39,131 nt of DNA from Sphingomonadaceae bacterium (GTDB lineage Bacteria > Pseudomonadota > Alphaproteobacteria > Sphingomonadales > Sphingomonadaceae), in contig CANCET010000013.1 of NCBI GenBank assembly GCA_947375105.1, forward strand, positions 1-39,131, in the 5' to 3' direction. The notes beneath the pieces are model-generated. The model worked only from the letters and a program-made list of their open reading frames with translations, did not search any database and was not told where the DNA came from. Shown one piece after another: positions 25,220-33,742 of this stretch. The first letter of the stretch is position 1. Every line of letters begins with the position of its first letter. The translations under genes were made by a program, and so were the position numbers.

Positions 25220-27715
25220 TTACGGCACCGGGCAGGCAGCGCCCGGCCGTGTTTCGACCAAGCGTATATCACTGATCGATACATCAAGGCTGCCACCTGT
25301 TTCGAGGCGCATGACAGTTGGCGTTGCAGCAAGATCCTGCGCCTTGAAGCAACTCAGCGGCACGGCAAGTGTCGCGAACTTTCCGGTTGGCAGCGCTTTG
25401 ACGAGCGCGGTTGCCGGCAGCCAGGCTGAGCCGATACCGAGGCGTACGTCTCCTGTCGGTACCGTATTGAGCTTGATATCTACGGCCAGCATCATCGCGC
25501 CATTGGCTTCGCGGGCAATGTCGCTTGGCTTGTCGGCGCCGACTTCAAGCGCCGCAACACCCTTGCCGTTCCACAGAGCGCGGACCGCGCCGCCATCCTG
25601 CGGATCCAGGGTCAAGGCCTGCGCGCCATACAGCGCCGCGCGGGTGCCCACATAGTCCATGCGATGGTCCTGCGTGTCGGCCAGCATGAGCCGATAGCCG
25701 CTCCACGCCGTACCCTTGCTGAAATAGACGTTGCGCTCGCCATACCGTGCTGGGCCAGCAGCTTCGATGAGTAAGGGTGTCTCCACTGGCTTGGCGTATG
25801 TCAGCCCGAAGCCATAGGCGAACAGTGGGTCATAATTGACGTCGTCGACGTTCAGCGGCGTCTGATCAGGTCGCCGCGGCCACGAAAAGCTGAGGCGCCC
25901 CTGAAAGTCGTGTTGGGGTTTGCCATCGCGATCCGCGATCAGCACGTCGGCAATGCCCTGGCCTTCCGAGCCTGGTAGCCATGCCGCAACGAATGCATCC
26001 GCAGCATTGATATGTGCGTTCACGTAGAGCGGGCGGCCGGACATCATCACTGCGACAACCGGGATGCCTTGGGCTTTGAGCTTCTTGAGCAGCTCGAGGC
26101 TTTCGCTATTGCCATAGTGAAGCGCAACGTCAGCCTGATCGCCCATGAATTCGGCATAGGGGCGCTCTCCAAACACGACGATCGCGACGTCGGGCTTCTG
26201 TGCGCTGGTACCATCAGGGCTGAGCCAGGCCTGGCCGCCCCCAGCTTCGATTTGCGCCTTGAGCCCTTCGTAGATCGATGTCGCTCCGTGAAAATCTCCG
26301 GGGCCATTGTCGGCGCCTTGCCAACTCAGCGTCCAGCCACCTGCTTGCATCGCTATGTTATCGGCGCCTTCGCCGGCGATCAGGACACGCGCTGAGGGCC
26401 GGATCGGCAATGCCCCGTTGTTTTTGAGAAGCACCATCGATTTGCGGACCGCCTCGCGCGCCACGGCGCGGTGTTCCGGCGTACCGATCGGCTTGAAGGT
26501 GGCCGGACGATTGGCCGGCGAGGGCTCGTCGAACACGCCCATACGGAATTTGACGCGCAAGATGCGGCGCACTGCGTCGTCAAGCCGGGCTTGTCGAATG
26601 ACACCGGCTTTTACGTCGCGGACGAGATTGGCATGCAGCAGCTTCCAGTCTTGCGGCTGGTTGTAGATGTCGAGTCCGGCATTGAACGCCGTCGCACAGT
26701 CTGAGTTCGTGCAACCGGCAATTTGACCATGCGCCAGCCAGTCGCCCATGACGAAGCCGTCAAACCCCATGCGGCGCTTGAGAATGTCGGTCAGCAGCAC
26801 CTTGTTGGCGTGTGTCTTGATGCTGCCCCAGGAATTGAATGACGCCATGATGGACTGTGTGCCGGCGTTGATCGCATTGACGTAGGCCGTGGCATGCAGT
26901 CGGATCATCTCGGTTTCCGAGATGGTCGAGTTTCCCTGATCGCGTCCGCCGTCGGTCGATCCATCACCCAGAAAATGCTTGGCGGTCGAAATGACATGTT
27001 TGCTGTCGAGGAAGGTAGACCCTTCACCCTGGATGCCGTTGACCATCGCTGCGGCATACTTCTTCACGATGCGGGGATCTTCGGAATAGCTTTCGTAAGT
27101 GCGACCCCAGCGATCGTCGCGTGCGACCGCGATCGTCGGCGCAAAGGTCCAGTCCATGCCGGTCGCCCGCACTTCGGCTGCGGTTACCCCGCCGATGCGC
27201 TTCAGCAGGTCCGGATCGTTGGTGGCTCCAAGGCCGATGTTGTGCGGGAACAGCGTGGCGCCATAGACATTGTTGTGACCATGGACCGCGTCGGAGGCCC
27301 AGATCAACGGGATCCGCAGCCGGTTCTGCGGCGCGACGGAGGCCTGATAATAGGGCTCGATCAAGCTGACCCAGTCCGCAACGCTGGCGTGCTTGTTGCC
27401 GCCCGGCACAGCGCCGCCGCCGTTTTCGATCGAGCCGATGTGAAACTGGATGACCTCGGCGGGCGAAATCGTCTTCCATTCAGGCTGGATGATCTGCCCG
27501 ACCTTTTCTTCGATGGTCATTTGCCCAATCAACCCGGTGATGCGCGCTTCAATCTTCGGATCAGGCGCGATCACGGACGTGGCTGTTGGCCACAGATGCG
27601 GCTTTAGCGGAGCGGTGCCGGCCGCCAAAACTGCGGTACTTGTACCCGACAGAATCGCCAGCGCGATTCGCAATGCCGCCCGCTTTTTCCGCCCCGGCGC
27701 GCCTGTTCTGGCCAT
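25220..27715 (-). CDS. Secreted GH3 beta-glucosidase / exo-beta-glucanase (copy 2)
   Basis: Second family 3 glycosidase, 831 residues from the ATG at 27713-27715, chosen because GGGAG lies six bases upstream; an in-frame start 33 bases earlier would weaken the signal peptide. The N-terminus is basic (RTGAPGRKKRAALR) followed by ALAILSGTSTAVLAA. The barrel has QMTIEEKVGQIIQPEW, WASDAVHGHNNVYG, DDRWGRTYESYSEDP, TAKHFLGDGSTDGGRD and the nucleophile segment FVMGDWLAHGQ. The second domain shows SMVLLKNNGALP and GERPYAEFMGD, and there is the same extra C-terminal beta-domain as in copy 1. A LacI-type operator lies 38 bp upstream. With copy 1 it gives two differently regulated or differently specific exo-enzymes for one pathway; linkage preference cannot be told from sequence. 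Confidence 0.92.
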   Translation of the reverse strand: MARTGAPGRKKRAALRIALAILSGTSTAVLAAGTAPLKPHLWPTATSVIAPDPKIEARITGLIGQMTIEEKVGQIIQPEWKTISPAEVIQFHIGSIENGGGAVPGGNKHASVADWVSLIEPYYQASVAPQNRLRIPLIWASDAVHGHNNVYGATLFPHNIGLGATNDPDLLKRIGGVTAAEVRATGMDWTFAPTIAVARDDRWGRTYESYSEDPRIVKKYAAAMVNGIQGEGSTFLDSKHVISTAKHFLGDGSTDGGRDQGNSTISETEMIRLHATAYVNAINAGTQSIMASFNSWGSIKTHANKVLLTDILKRRMGFDGFVMGDWLAHGQIAGCTNSDCATAFNAGLDIYNQPQDWKLLHANLVRDVKAGVIRQARLDDAVRRILRVKFRMGVFDEPSPANRPATFKPIGTPEHRAVAREAVRKSMVLLKNNGALPIRPSARVLIAGEGADNIAMQAGGWTLSWQGADNGPGDFHGATSIYEGLKAQIEAGGGQAWLSPDGTSAQKPDVAIVVFGERPYAEFMGDQADVALHYGNSESLELLKKLKAQGIPVVAVMMSGRPLYVNAHINAADAFVAAWLPGSEGQGIADVLIADRDGKPQHDFQGRLSFSWPRRPDQTPLNVDDVNYDPLFAYGFGLTYAKPVETPLLIEAAGPARYGERNVYFSKGTAWSGYRLMLADTQDHRMDYVGTRAALYGAQALTLDPQDGGAVRALWNGKGVAALEVGADKPSDIAREANGAMMLAVDIKLNTVPTGDVRLGIGSAWLPATALVKALPTGKFATLAVPLSCFKAQDLAATPTVMRLETGGSLDVSISDIRLVETRPGAACPVP

Positions 27716-27752
27716 GTCATTCTCCCGAAGAATGCTGCTTGCAATCAATTTA

Positions 27753-27766
27753 TGGTAACGCTACCA
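27753..27766. promoter_or_regulatory. LacI-type operator before GH3 copy 2
   Basis: TGGTAACGCTACCA, palindromic except at the central pair of positions, 38 bp upstream of the GH3 copy 2 start on the minus strand. On the plus side it also lies about 170 bp ahead of the GlcG-GH105 operon. Confidence 0.78.
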
Positions 27767-27935
27767 GTCGGAGCAGTAAGCCAGTATGGTTCCGTTCGCA
27801 ACTGCAATTGCTTGCGCCTGTTCGCTGCCTGTCGGCGTGTCGCGCTGGTGCCGGAGTGCAGCGGAATGCTGCTCGGTGGGATTTGTTTTCATGGGAAGCC
27901 AGCGCACAAGTTGCTGGTCGGGGAGAGGGCGGCAG

Positions 27936-28355
27936 ATGCAAACGCAAATCGAATTGGGCGAGGCCGAAGCGCGCATCGCCATCGATGTGTGTCGCGCCGA
28001 ACTGCAGCGCCGGGGCAAAAGTGCGTCGATCGCCGTCGGTGATCGCTACGGTGAATTGATTGCGCTCTGGCGCATGGACGGTGCCGCCCTGCCGTCCACG
28101 ACGATTGCGGCAAACAAGGTTTACACGGCATCGCGGCTTGGTCAGCCGAGTGGTGAGGTCGGCCGGGCGGCACTCGCGGAGCAATGGGACGTGCACTATC
28201 ATGGCGACTTGCGCTACGTCGGCTGGGACGGCGGTGCACCGGTTGTCTATGGAAAACGGTGTGTGGGCTCGGTCGCGGTCAGTGGCCTGAGCGGCGCCGA
28301 AGATCTCGAAATTGCCGAAATCGGCGTGGCTGCGATTCTAGCGACGGTTGGATAA
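27936..28355 (+). CDS. GlcG/HbpS-like (DUF336) small protein
   Basis: A 139-residue protein of the Haem_degrading/GlcG family (PF03928 type). It shows the typical alternation: LGEAEARIAIDVCRAELQRR at the start, SIAVGDRYGELIALWRMDGA near 31, then TIAANKVYTASRLG near 55, and the glycine-rich GVAAILATVG end after SVAVSGLSGAED. GGGAGAGG lies about eight bases before the ATG at 27936; the frame is open further upstream but without family similarity. It is the first gene of the GH105-DUF4861-lyase operon, four bases before GH105. Family members bind haem or cobalamin or accompany glycolate oxidase, but in sugar operons the role is unknown; I make no functional claim. Confidence 0.8.
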   Translation: MQTQIELGEAEARIAIDVCRAELQRRGKSASIAVGDRYGELIALWRMDGAALPSTTIAANKVYTASRLGQPSGEVGRAALAEQWDVHYHGDLRYVGWDGGAPVVYGKRCVGSVAVSGLSGAEDLEIAEIGVAAILATVG

Positions 28356-28359
28356 GCGG

Positions 28360-29550
28360 ATGCTGCGAAATCTCCTGAACGCGGCCGTGGCGGGTCTTGC
28401 CGCAGTGGCCATGCCGCCTGTTGCGGCACAGGCTGCAGCGGAATCGAGCGTGGCGAAACCGGTGCCCGCGACTTATCGCGAAATCATCACGCTCGCCGAG
28501 AGAGTGGCCGACAATCAACTTGCGATGCTCGCCGCGAACGAGGTGCATCCGCGAAACGCGCAGGATTCAGTCGATCCAAAGGGCTGGGTCCAAGGCACCT
28601 ACTTTTTCGCGCTGACACATCTTGCCGCGCGCAGCGGGCAACCGCGCTACCGTGACTTCCTAATGGCGCGGGGCGCTTCGAACAACTGGCAGCTCGGACG
28701 GAGGTTGTATCACGCCGATGACCACCTCGTTGGGCAAAGCTATCTGTGGGCGGCCCGCAATGGTGCGGGCGCTGCAGCCTACGCGCCGATGCGGCAGTCC
28801 CTCGACCTGATCGTCGCCAATCCGCCAGGCGCAGGCCTCGCATTTGTCGAGCGCCCGGCCGGTGCCGGAGACCCGCTATGCTTTGATCGCTGGTGCTGGT
28901 GCGACGCGCTATTCATGTCGCCTGCTGGATTTTATGGCATGACCGCCGCGACCGGCGACCCGCGCTACGCCGCCTACGCCACTCGGGAGTTCTGGGCAGC
29001 GACTGATTTCCTGTTCGACCCGGTGGAAAAGCTCTACTTCCGCGATAGCCGCTTTTTCGACCGGCGTGGTCCGAATGGCGAGAAGATCTTCTGGAGCCGC
29101 GGCAACGGCTGGGTCTTCGCAGGCCTTGCGAATATCCTGCAGATACTCCCCGCCAATGATCCCGAGCGGCCACGCTTTGAAGCGCAGTTCCGCACCATGG
29201 CCGCGCGGCTGATCACGCTGCAACGGCCCGACGGCTATTGGAACCCGAGCCTGCTCGGCGATCCGGCCAAGGCGCTGCCTGAATCGAGCGGTACGGCATT
29301 TTATGTCTATGGTTTGGCCTGGGGCATTCGCGCCGGTCTGCTCGATGCCAAAGTCTACACACCGAACGTTCGCCTCGGCTGGCAGGCGCTGGTTCGCGCG
29401 GTGCACCCCAATGGCAAGCTCGGCTGGGTCCAGCCGATCAGTGATCGTCCCGAACTCAACAGCTATGAGGACACGCAGATCTACGGCGTCGGCGGGTTCC
29501 TGCTTGCGGCCGGAGCCGTCGCCGATCTCGCACCGGAGGCACCCCGTTGA
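28360..29550 (+). CDS. GH105-type unsaturated uronyl hydrolase (YteR-like), exported
   Basis: Hydrolase of the (alpha/alpha)6-barrel GH88/GH105 clan that hydrates the 4,5-double bond left by polysaccharide lyases and so releases an unsaturated uronic acid. The 396-residue protein has a signal peptide (MLRNLLNAAVAGLAAVAMPP, cut after AAQA). Signature segments are YHADDHLVGQSYL (D120/D121), DRWCWCDALFMSPAGF with the likely general-acid D182, WSRGNGWVFAGLANIL near 250, and ESSGTAFYVYGLAWGIRAG near 310. ATG 28360 was chosen over a TTG 12 bases upstream that lies inside the GlcG gene. Its stop overlaps the ATG of the DUF4861 gene. Its product would be converted by KduI and KduD, encoded nearby. 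Confidence 0.88.
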   Translation: MLRNLLNAAVAGLAAVAMPPVAAQAAAESSVAKPVPATYREIITLAERVADNQLAMLAANEVHPRNAQDSVDPKGWVQGTYFFALTHLAARSGQPRYRDFLMARGASNNWQLGRRLYHADDHLVGQSYLWAARNGAGAAAYAPMRQSLDLIVANPPGAGLAFVERPAGAGDPLCFDRWCWCDALFMSPAGFYGMTAATGDPRYAAYATREFWAATDFLFDPVEKLYFRDSRFFDRRGPNGEKIFWSRGNGWVFAGLANILQILPANDPERPRFEAQFRTMAARLITLQRPDGYWNPSLLGDPAKALPESSGTAFYVYGLAWGIRAGLLDAKVYTPNVRLGWQALVRAVHPNGKLGWVQPISDRPELNSYEDTQIYGVGGFLLAAGAVADLAPEAPR

Positions 29551-30500
29551 TGCACCGCGCTAGTGCCGCCCTGCTGGCCCTGATGCTCGCCGCTTCAGCC
29601 AATGCTGCCGATAGCGGTACAGCGCAGGCTTCGCTGATGGTGCGGTTCGGTGGTGCGCGTGTTGATGACGTGCTGACTGGCGGCGAAGTGCGTGGTGTCA
29701 CCAATTTCACGGTTCCCGCCGATCATGTCATCCACGACGGTCTGTTCCCGTCGGAGGGCATTGGCTGGGAGTCCGATCGCGTCGCCTATCGGCTCTACCT
29801 CGACGAGCGCAATGCCGTGGACATTTTCGGCAAGCGCTTGCCCGCGCCCATCATGCAAACGGCGGGCATTGGCCCTCATTCCTATCACGACATGGCAGAC
29901 TGGGGGATGGACATCTTCCATGTCGGGCCGTCACTCGGGCTCGGCAGCATCGGGGTGTTGCGCGACGGGAAGGCGCAGCAAATCGGCAAATCGACCATTA
30001 CGGTGAATATTGCAGAGGCAGGCCCGCGCCGGGCCGCATTCACCGTGACTTCGGCGGGCTTTGGCGCAGACAGCGCGACGCTGACCACGCGCTACACGAT
30101 TGCTGCCGGTACGTCCGTCACGCGCGTCCATGCCCGTGTCGATGGCAAGTCCCCCGAAATGGTCACCGGCCTCATCAAGAACCCGGATACAGAGGTGTTT
30201 CGGGCAGCGGCGAACCCGAAAGCACGCTGGGGCTATATCGCGACCTGGGGCAAGCAGAGCTTGGCCCGCGACTTGCTCGGGCTCGCGGTGTTCTATCGGC
30301 TTGATGCGGTGCGCATGGCCGACGGTGATGACGGCTTCAGCCACTTTGTCGTCTTCAAGGATGCGCAAGCCATCGACTATGCCTTTGCCGCGCGCTGGCA
30401 ACAGGAAGCCAATGGCAACGGCGCGATAACCACCCGGGTCGCGTTTGCCGCATGGCTGGAAACACAGCGTCGCATGCTGGAAGCCGATGAAGCGCATTGA
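29550..30500 (+). CDS. DUF4861-domain protein, exported
   Basis: A 316-residue protein with a signal peptide (MHRASAALLALMLAASANA) and an otherwise all-beta character. Recognisable DUF4861 features are the HDGLFPSEGIGWESDRVAYR segment near 62, followed by LYLDERNAVDIFGK, then HSYHDMADWGMDIFHVG near 110, and a late DDGFSHFVVF. The ATG shares one base with the GH105 stop (TGATG), and the gene overlaps the next by 14 bp, so it is tightly coupled to lyase and uronyl hydrolase. The family is repeatedly found beside GH105 enzymes in pectin, ulvan and rhamnogalacturonan loci. Its conserved Asp, His and Trp residues suggest an enzyme or sugar-binding role, but no activity should be assigned from this sequence. 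Confidence 0.75.
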   Translation: MHRASAALLALMLAASANAADSGTAQASLMVRFGGARVDDVLTGGEVRGVTNFTVPADHVIHDGLFPSEGIGWESDRVAYRLYLDERNAVDIFGKRLPAPIMQTAGIGPHSYHDMADWGMDIFHVGPSLGLGSIGVLRDGKAQQIGKSTITVNIAEAGPRRAAFTVTSAGFGADSATLTTRYTIAAGTSVTRVHARVDGKSPEMVTGLIKNPDTEVFRAAANPKARWGYIATWGKQSLARDLLGLAVFYRLDAVRMADGDDGFSHFVVFKDAQAIDYAFAARWQQEANGNGAITTRVAFAAWLETQRRMLEADEAH

Positions 30501-32601
30501 ACTGCGCTGGCTGACGATCGTCGTCGGCGCATGTTTGCTCGCAATGAACATGGCAAGCGCGGGGGCGCGTGAATTCGTTCACCCGGGGGCGCTGAACAAC
30601 GCGCACGATCTGGCGTTTGTCCGTGAGCGCCTGTCCAGCGGCGAGCAGCCATGGGCGGCGGCGTTCGAGCCGGTGCGCGCGCTGGCGACACCAACGACCG
30701 CTGCGCCGCGGCAAATCGATTCCACAAAATCGAGCCGCGATTCCGAGGTGGCCCGCGATGCGGCGCAGCGTACGTATGCCAATGCGCTGGCCTGGGCCTA
30801 TACCGGTAACCTGCTGTATGCGCATCAGGCTGTTGCGTCGCTTGATCGTTGGTCGCGGCTTGACGGTTTTGTTGGCGGCACCGATCAGGACAAACTTGTC
30901 GCGGGCTGGATCGGTGTGCCGCTCGCGCAGGCCGCAGAGATCATGCGGGGGTGTGCGTGCTGGGCTCCGGTCGATGTGGCGCGCATGCAGGAAATGTTTC
31001 GCCGGGCCTTCTATCCGCAACTGGCGACCGCGAGCCGCTGGAACGGTAACGTGGATCTGACCCAGATATCGGCCTTGATGTCGATCGCGGTGTTCAACGA
31101 TGACGCCGCGATGTTTGAAATCGGTGTCGCACGCATGCGGGCCCGTGCTCCGGCCTATTTCCACCTTGTGACCGACACCGGGGTGCCGCTGCTGGGTGCC
31201 GTCCAGAGCGTTGATGAACGATGGTATCACCCAGCGAAATGGGTCGATGGTCTGACGCAGGAAAGCTGCCGCGACAACAATCATCACGCGCAGTTCGGCA
31301 TGGCATCGGCGCTGCAAGCGGCGGAGGTGGCGTGGAACCAGGGCATCGACATCTACGGCGAGAACCGCACGCGCTATGTGGCGACAATGGAACTGTTGGC
31401 CTTGCAGATGCGCAGCAGAAGCATGCAGGGCACCTGTTCCAACGACCGAACATCAGCTGAACTGCTCGACACGTGGAGCATCGGCTACAACCATTACCAT
31501 GTTCGGATGGGCATGGTCCTGCCGCACACAGCGGCGCTGCTTTCGGGACCGATGCAGGCACGCGGCCGGTCGGACTGGAACATCTTCCATGAACGCTTGA
31601 CCCACGGCAGCATTCCGGCGCCGCATCGTGTTCAAGCCGCAGCCGTCGTGACAATCGAGCCTCGGGACGCAGCGCTTGCTCGGCTGATCGCGCCGGCTGC
31701 CGCCGCCGAAACGCTCGCCGGCGGCTTCAAATGGTCCGAGGGGCCGGTATGGATTCCCGATGCTGCGTCCCCAGGCGGCGGCTATCTGCTGTTTTCTGAT
31801 GTGCCGGCCAACATCGCCTATCGCTGGGATGCCAGCGCGGGCGTGACCGCGTTTCTCAACCCTTCGGGCGGCCAGTCGGGCCCCGAACTGCGCGAGCCCG
31901 GCACCAACGGCCTGATCGCTGCCGCGACCGCCGGTGCGATCATTGCGGCCGATCACGGCCACCGTGCGATCGTGCAGATCGATCTGGCGTCCGGCATGCG
32001 CACGACGCTGGCCGACCGCTTCGCCGGGAAACGCCTTTCGAGTCCGAATGACGTAGTGCTGGCCAGATCGGGCGACCTGTACTTCACCGATCCGCCCTAC
32101 GCCTTCGTCAGGGGGGATGCCTCACCGCTCAAGGAGCAGCCGGTCAACGGTGTCTACCGGCGCGCGCCCGGCGGCCAGGTCACCCTGATCGACGGGTCGC
32201 TCGCGCGCCCCAACGGTATTGCGCTGTCACCGGATGAAACCCGGCTTTATGTCGCCAACAGCGATCCGGGGCACGCCGTCTGGATGGTCTATGACCGCGC
32301 GGCAGACGGCAGCATTTCAAACGGCCGCATCCTCAAGGACGTCACGGCCCACGTCGGCGACGCGAACCCCGGTCTGCCTGACGGCCTCAAGCCCGACATC
32401 AACGGCAACCTCTTCGCCACCGGCCCCGGCGGTGTCTATGTGCTTGCCGCCGATGGCCGCGAGATCGGCTTTATCCGGGTCGACGGCGCGGTTGCCAATG
32501 TCGCTTTCGGCGGACCGGCGCGCGATACGCTTTATCTGACCTCGGGCAGCCGCTTGATCCGGTTGCCGACACTGACACGGGGCTATCAGTCCGGACATTG
32601 A
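30487..32601 (+). CDS. Alginate-lyase-like domain fused to SMP-30/gluconolactonase domain
   Basis: Unusual 704-residue fusion. A signal peptide (about 1-27, ending ASAGA) leads into an alginate-lyase-type (PF05426-like) domain, about 28-385, with GGTDQDKLVAGWIGVPLAQA near 128, the active-site-like CRDNNHHAQFG (N265, H266) and a Tyr-rich SIGYNHYHVRMG near 335. From about 395 to the end it is a six-bladed SMP-30/gluconolactonase: GGFKWSEGPVW with metal-ligand E418, LLFSDVPANIAYRWD, SSPNDVVLARSGDLYFTDPP, RPNGIALSPDETRLYVANSD and GLPDGLKPD. The seam VVTIEPRDAALARLI looks like the mature N-terminus of free-standing lactonases without their signal peptide. The domains could act in series: one cleaves a uronate polymer, the other opens an aldonolactone. 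The ATG at 30487 lies within the end of the DUF4861 gene. A recent in-frame deletion joining two genes is an alternative to a long-standing fusion. Confidence 0.8.
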   Translation: MKRIELRWLTIVVGACLLAMNMASAGAREFVHPGALNNAHDLAFVRERLSSGEQPWAAAFEPVRALATPTTAAPRQIDSTKSSRDSEVARDAAQRTYANALAWAYTGNLLYAHQAVASLDRWSRLDGFVGGTDQDKLVAGWIGVPLAQAAEIMRGCACWAPVDVARMQEMFRRAFYPQLATASRWNGNVDLTQISALMSIAVFNDDAAMFEIGVARMRARAPAYFHLVTDTGVPLLGAVQSVDERWYHPAKWVDGLTQESCRDNNHHAQFGMASALQAAEVAWNQGIDIYGENRTRYVATMELLALQMRSRSMQGTCSNDRTSAELLDTWSIGYNHYHVRMGMVLPHTAALLSGPMQARGRSDWNIFHERLTHGSIPAPHRVQAAAVVTIEPRDAALARLIAPAAAAETLAGGFKWSEGPVWIPDAASPGGGYLLFSDVPANIAYRWDASAGVTAFLNPSGGQSGPELREPGTNGLIAAATAGAIIAADHGHRAIVQIDLASGMRTTLADRFAGKRLSSPNDVVLARSGDLYFTDPPYAFVRGDASPLKEQPVNGVYRRAPGGQVTLIDGSLARPNGIALSPDETRLYVANSDPGHAVWMVYDRAADGSISNGRILKDVTAHVGDANPGLPDGLKPDINGNLFATGPGGVYVLAADGREIGFIRVDGAVANVAFGGPARDTLYLTSGSRLIRLPTLTRGYQSGH

Positions 32602-32696
32602 CAACGCGAGCGGGCTGGCTTGCGGCGCTGCGCCGGTCGAGCGTGCCGAAAGTCCGCGGCAGCCAGACCGTGAACAGGGCCGCGCGCACCGCTGGA

Positions 32697-33716
32697 TCAG
32701 CCCGGCCCGCGCCCCGTCGAGCTGCGGATCACCAGCCGGTGCTGCAAGATTTCAGTCTGGCGGCCGGGTTCGTCGGGGTTGTCGATCGCGTCGAGCAAGC
32801 GCCGTGCGGCATGGATGCCGATCTCGCGGGCGGGCTGCGCCACCGTCGACAAGGGCGGATTGGCTATCGCAGCATAGCGCATGTCATCGAAGCCGAGCAC
32901 CGACAGCGCGCCCGGTATGGCAAGGCCGCGCCGGGCTGCCGCGCTCATGACGCCAAGGGCCATGTCGTCATTGGCGCAGAAAATGGCACTGGGCGGTGCG
33001 CCGGTCAGAATGTCGTTCGCAGCGTTGATGCCGCCGTTGACGCTAAGGTCGGCGTAGTGGACATGCGAACCGTCGAGCCCGGCATCGGCCATTGCGGCCA
33101 TGAAGCCGCGCTCGCGGTCCAGCGTGACATAAGACTGCCGCGGTCCCGATACGAAGGCGATACGATGATGGCCAAGCCCGATCAGATAGGCCGTGGCCTC
33201 GCTGGCGGCGGCAAAATTGTCGATGTGGACGCTGGGCAATTTCCGCAGTTCATCGCTCAGCGGTTCGAGGCCAATGACGATAGGCAAGTTGCGCGCCTTG
33301 TTCAGCTCGATGATCTTGCGGCTGAACGGCGGCACCGAACACAGCAGGATCACCCCTTCGACCTGCTTGGCGACGAGCATTTCGATGAAGTTGGCCGGTT
33401 GGGCTGCATCGGGGCGCGACTCGGTCAGAATCACCGCATAGCGGCCGTCGAGTACGCTGCGGATGCCGCCGACAACCTCGGACAGCAGCCCGCTGCCGAT
33501 CTCGTGAACGACCACGAGGATGATATTGGTCTTGCCGCGCCGGAAGCTCTGCGCCAGCGCATTGGGACTGAAGTTTACTTCGTCGATCACCTTCCGGACG
33601 CGCTGCAGCGTCTTTTTTCCCACTTTGTCGGGATGGTTGAGGCACCGCGACACTGTCGAGATCGAAACCCCGGCGCGTTGGGCAACTTCGACGATCGTTG
33701 GGCTGGCCAAGCGCAA
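32697..33716 (-). CDS. LacI-family transcriptional regulator (uronate branch candidate)
   Basis: Sugar-responsive DNA-binding protein of about 339 residues. The helix-turn-helix is PTIVEVAQRAGVSISTVSRC near the start, the hinge contains SPNALAQSFRRG, and the effector domain has NIILVVVHEIGSG, VEGVILLCSVPP, GHHRIAFVSGPR, AIFCANDDMALG and VLGFDDMRYAAIANP. The best start is a TTG at 33714-33716, preceded by AAAGGT, which puts the helix-turn-helix at the normal distance; the frame is open for 35 more codons, but those overlap the end of the transporter gene and look unlike LacI. It lies 26 bp downstream of the ExuT-like transporter, probably in the same transcript. Two TGAAAACGTTGC sites upstream of that transporter are the likely targets. 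The ligand may be KDG or an unsaturated uronate derivative. Confidence 0.87.
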   Translation of the reverse strand: MRLASPTIVEVAQRAGVSISTVSRCLNHPDKVGKKTLQRVRKVIDEVNFSPNALAQSFRRGKTNIILVVVHEIGSGLLSEVVGGIRSVLDGRYAVILTESRPDAAQPANFIEMLVAKQVEGVILLCSVPPFSRKIIELNKARNLPIVIGLEPLSDELRKLPSVHIDNFAAASEATAYLIGLGHHRIAFVSGPRQSYVTLDRERGFMAAMADAGLDGSHVHYADLSVNGGINAANDILTGAPPSAIFCANDDMALGVMSAAARRGLAIPGALSVLGFDDMRYAAIANPPLSTVAQPAREIGIHAARRLLDAIDNPDEPGRQTEILQHRLVIRSSTGRGPG

Positions 33717-33742
33717 ATCTACCTTTGAAGCGAGGGCGGCAT

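Noticed and set aside
32598..33728. 376-codon plus-strand open frame
   Set aside because: It is antisense to the second LacI gene, whose helix-turn-helix and effector domains are unmistakable.
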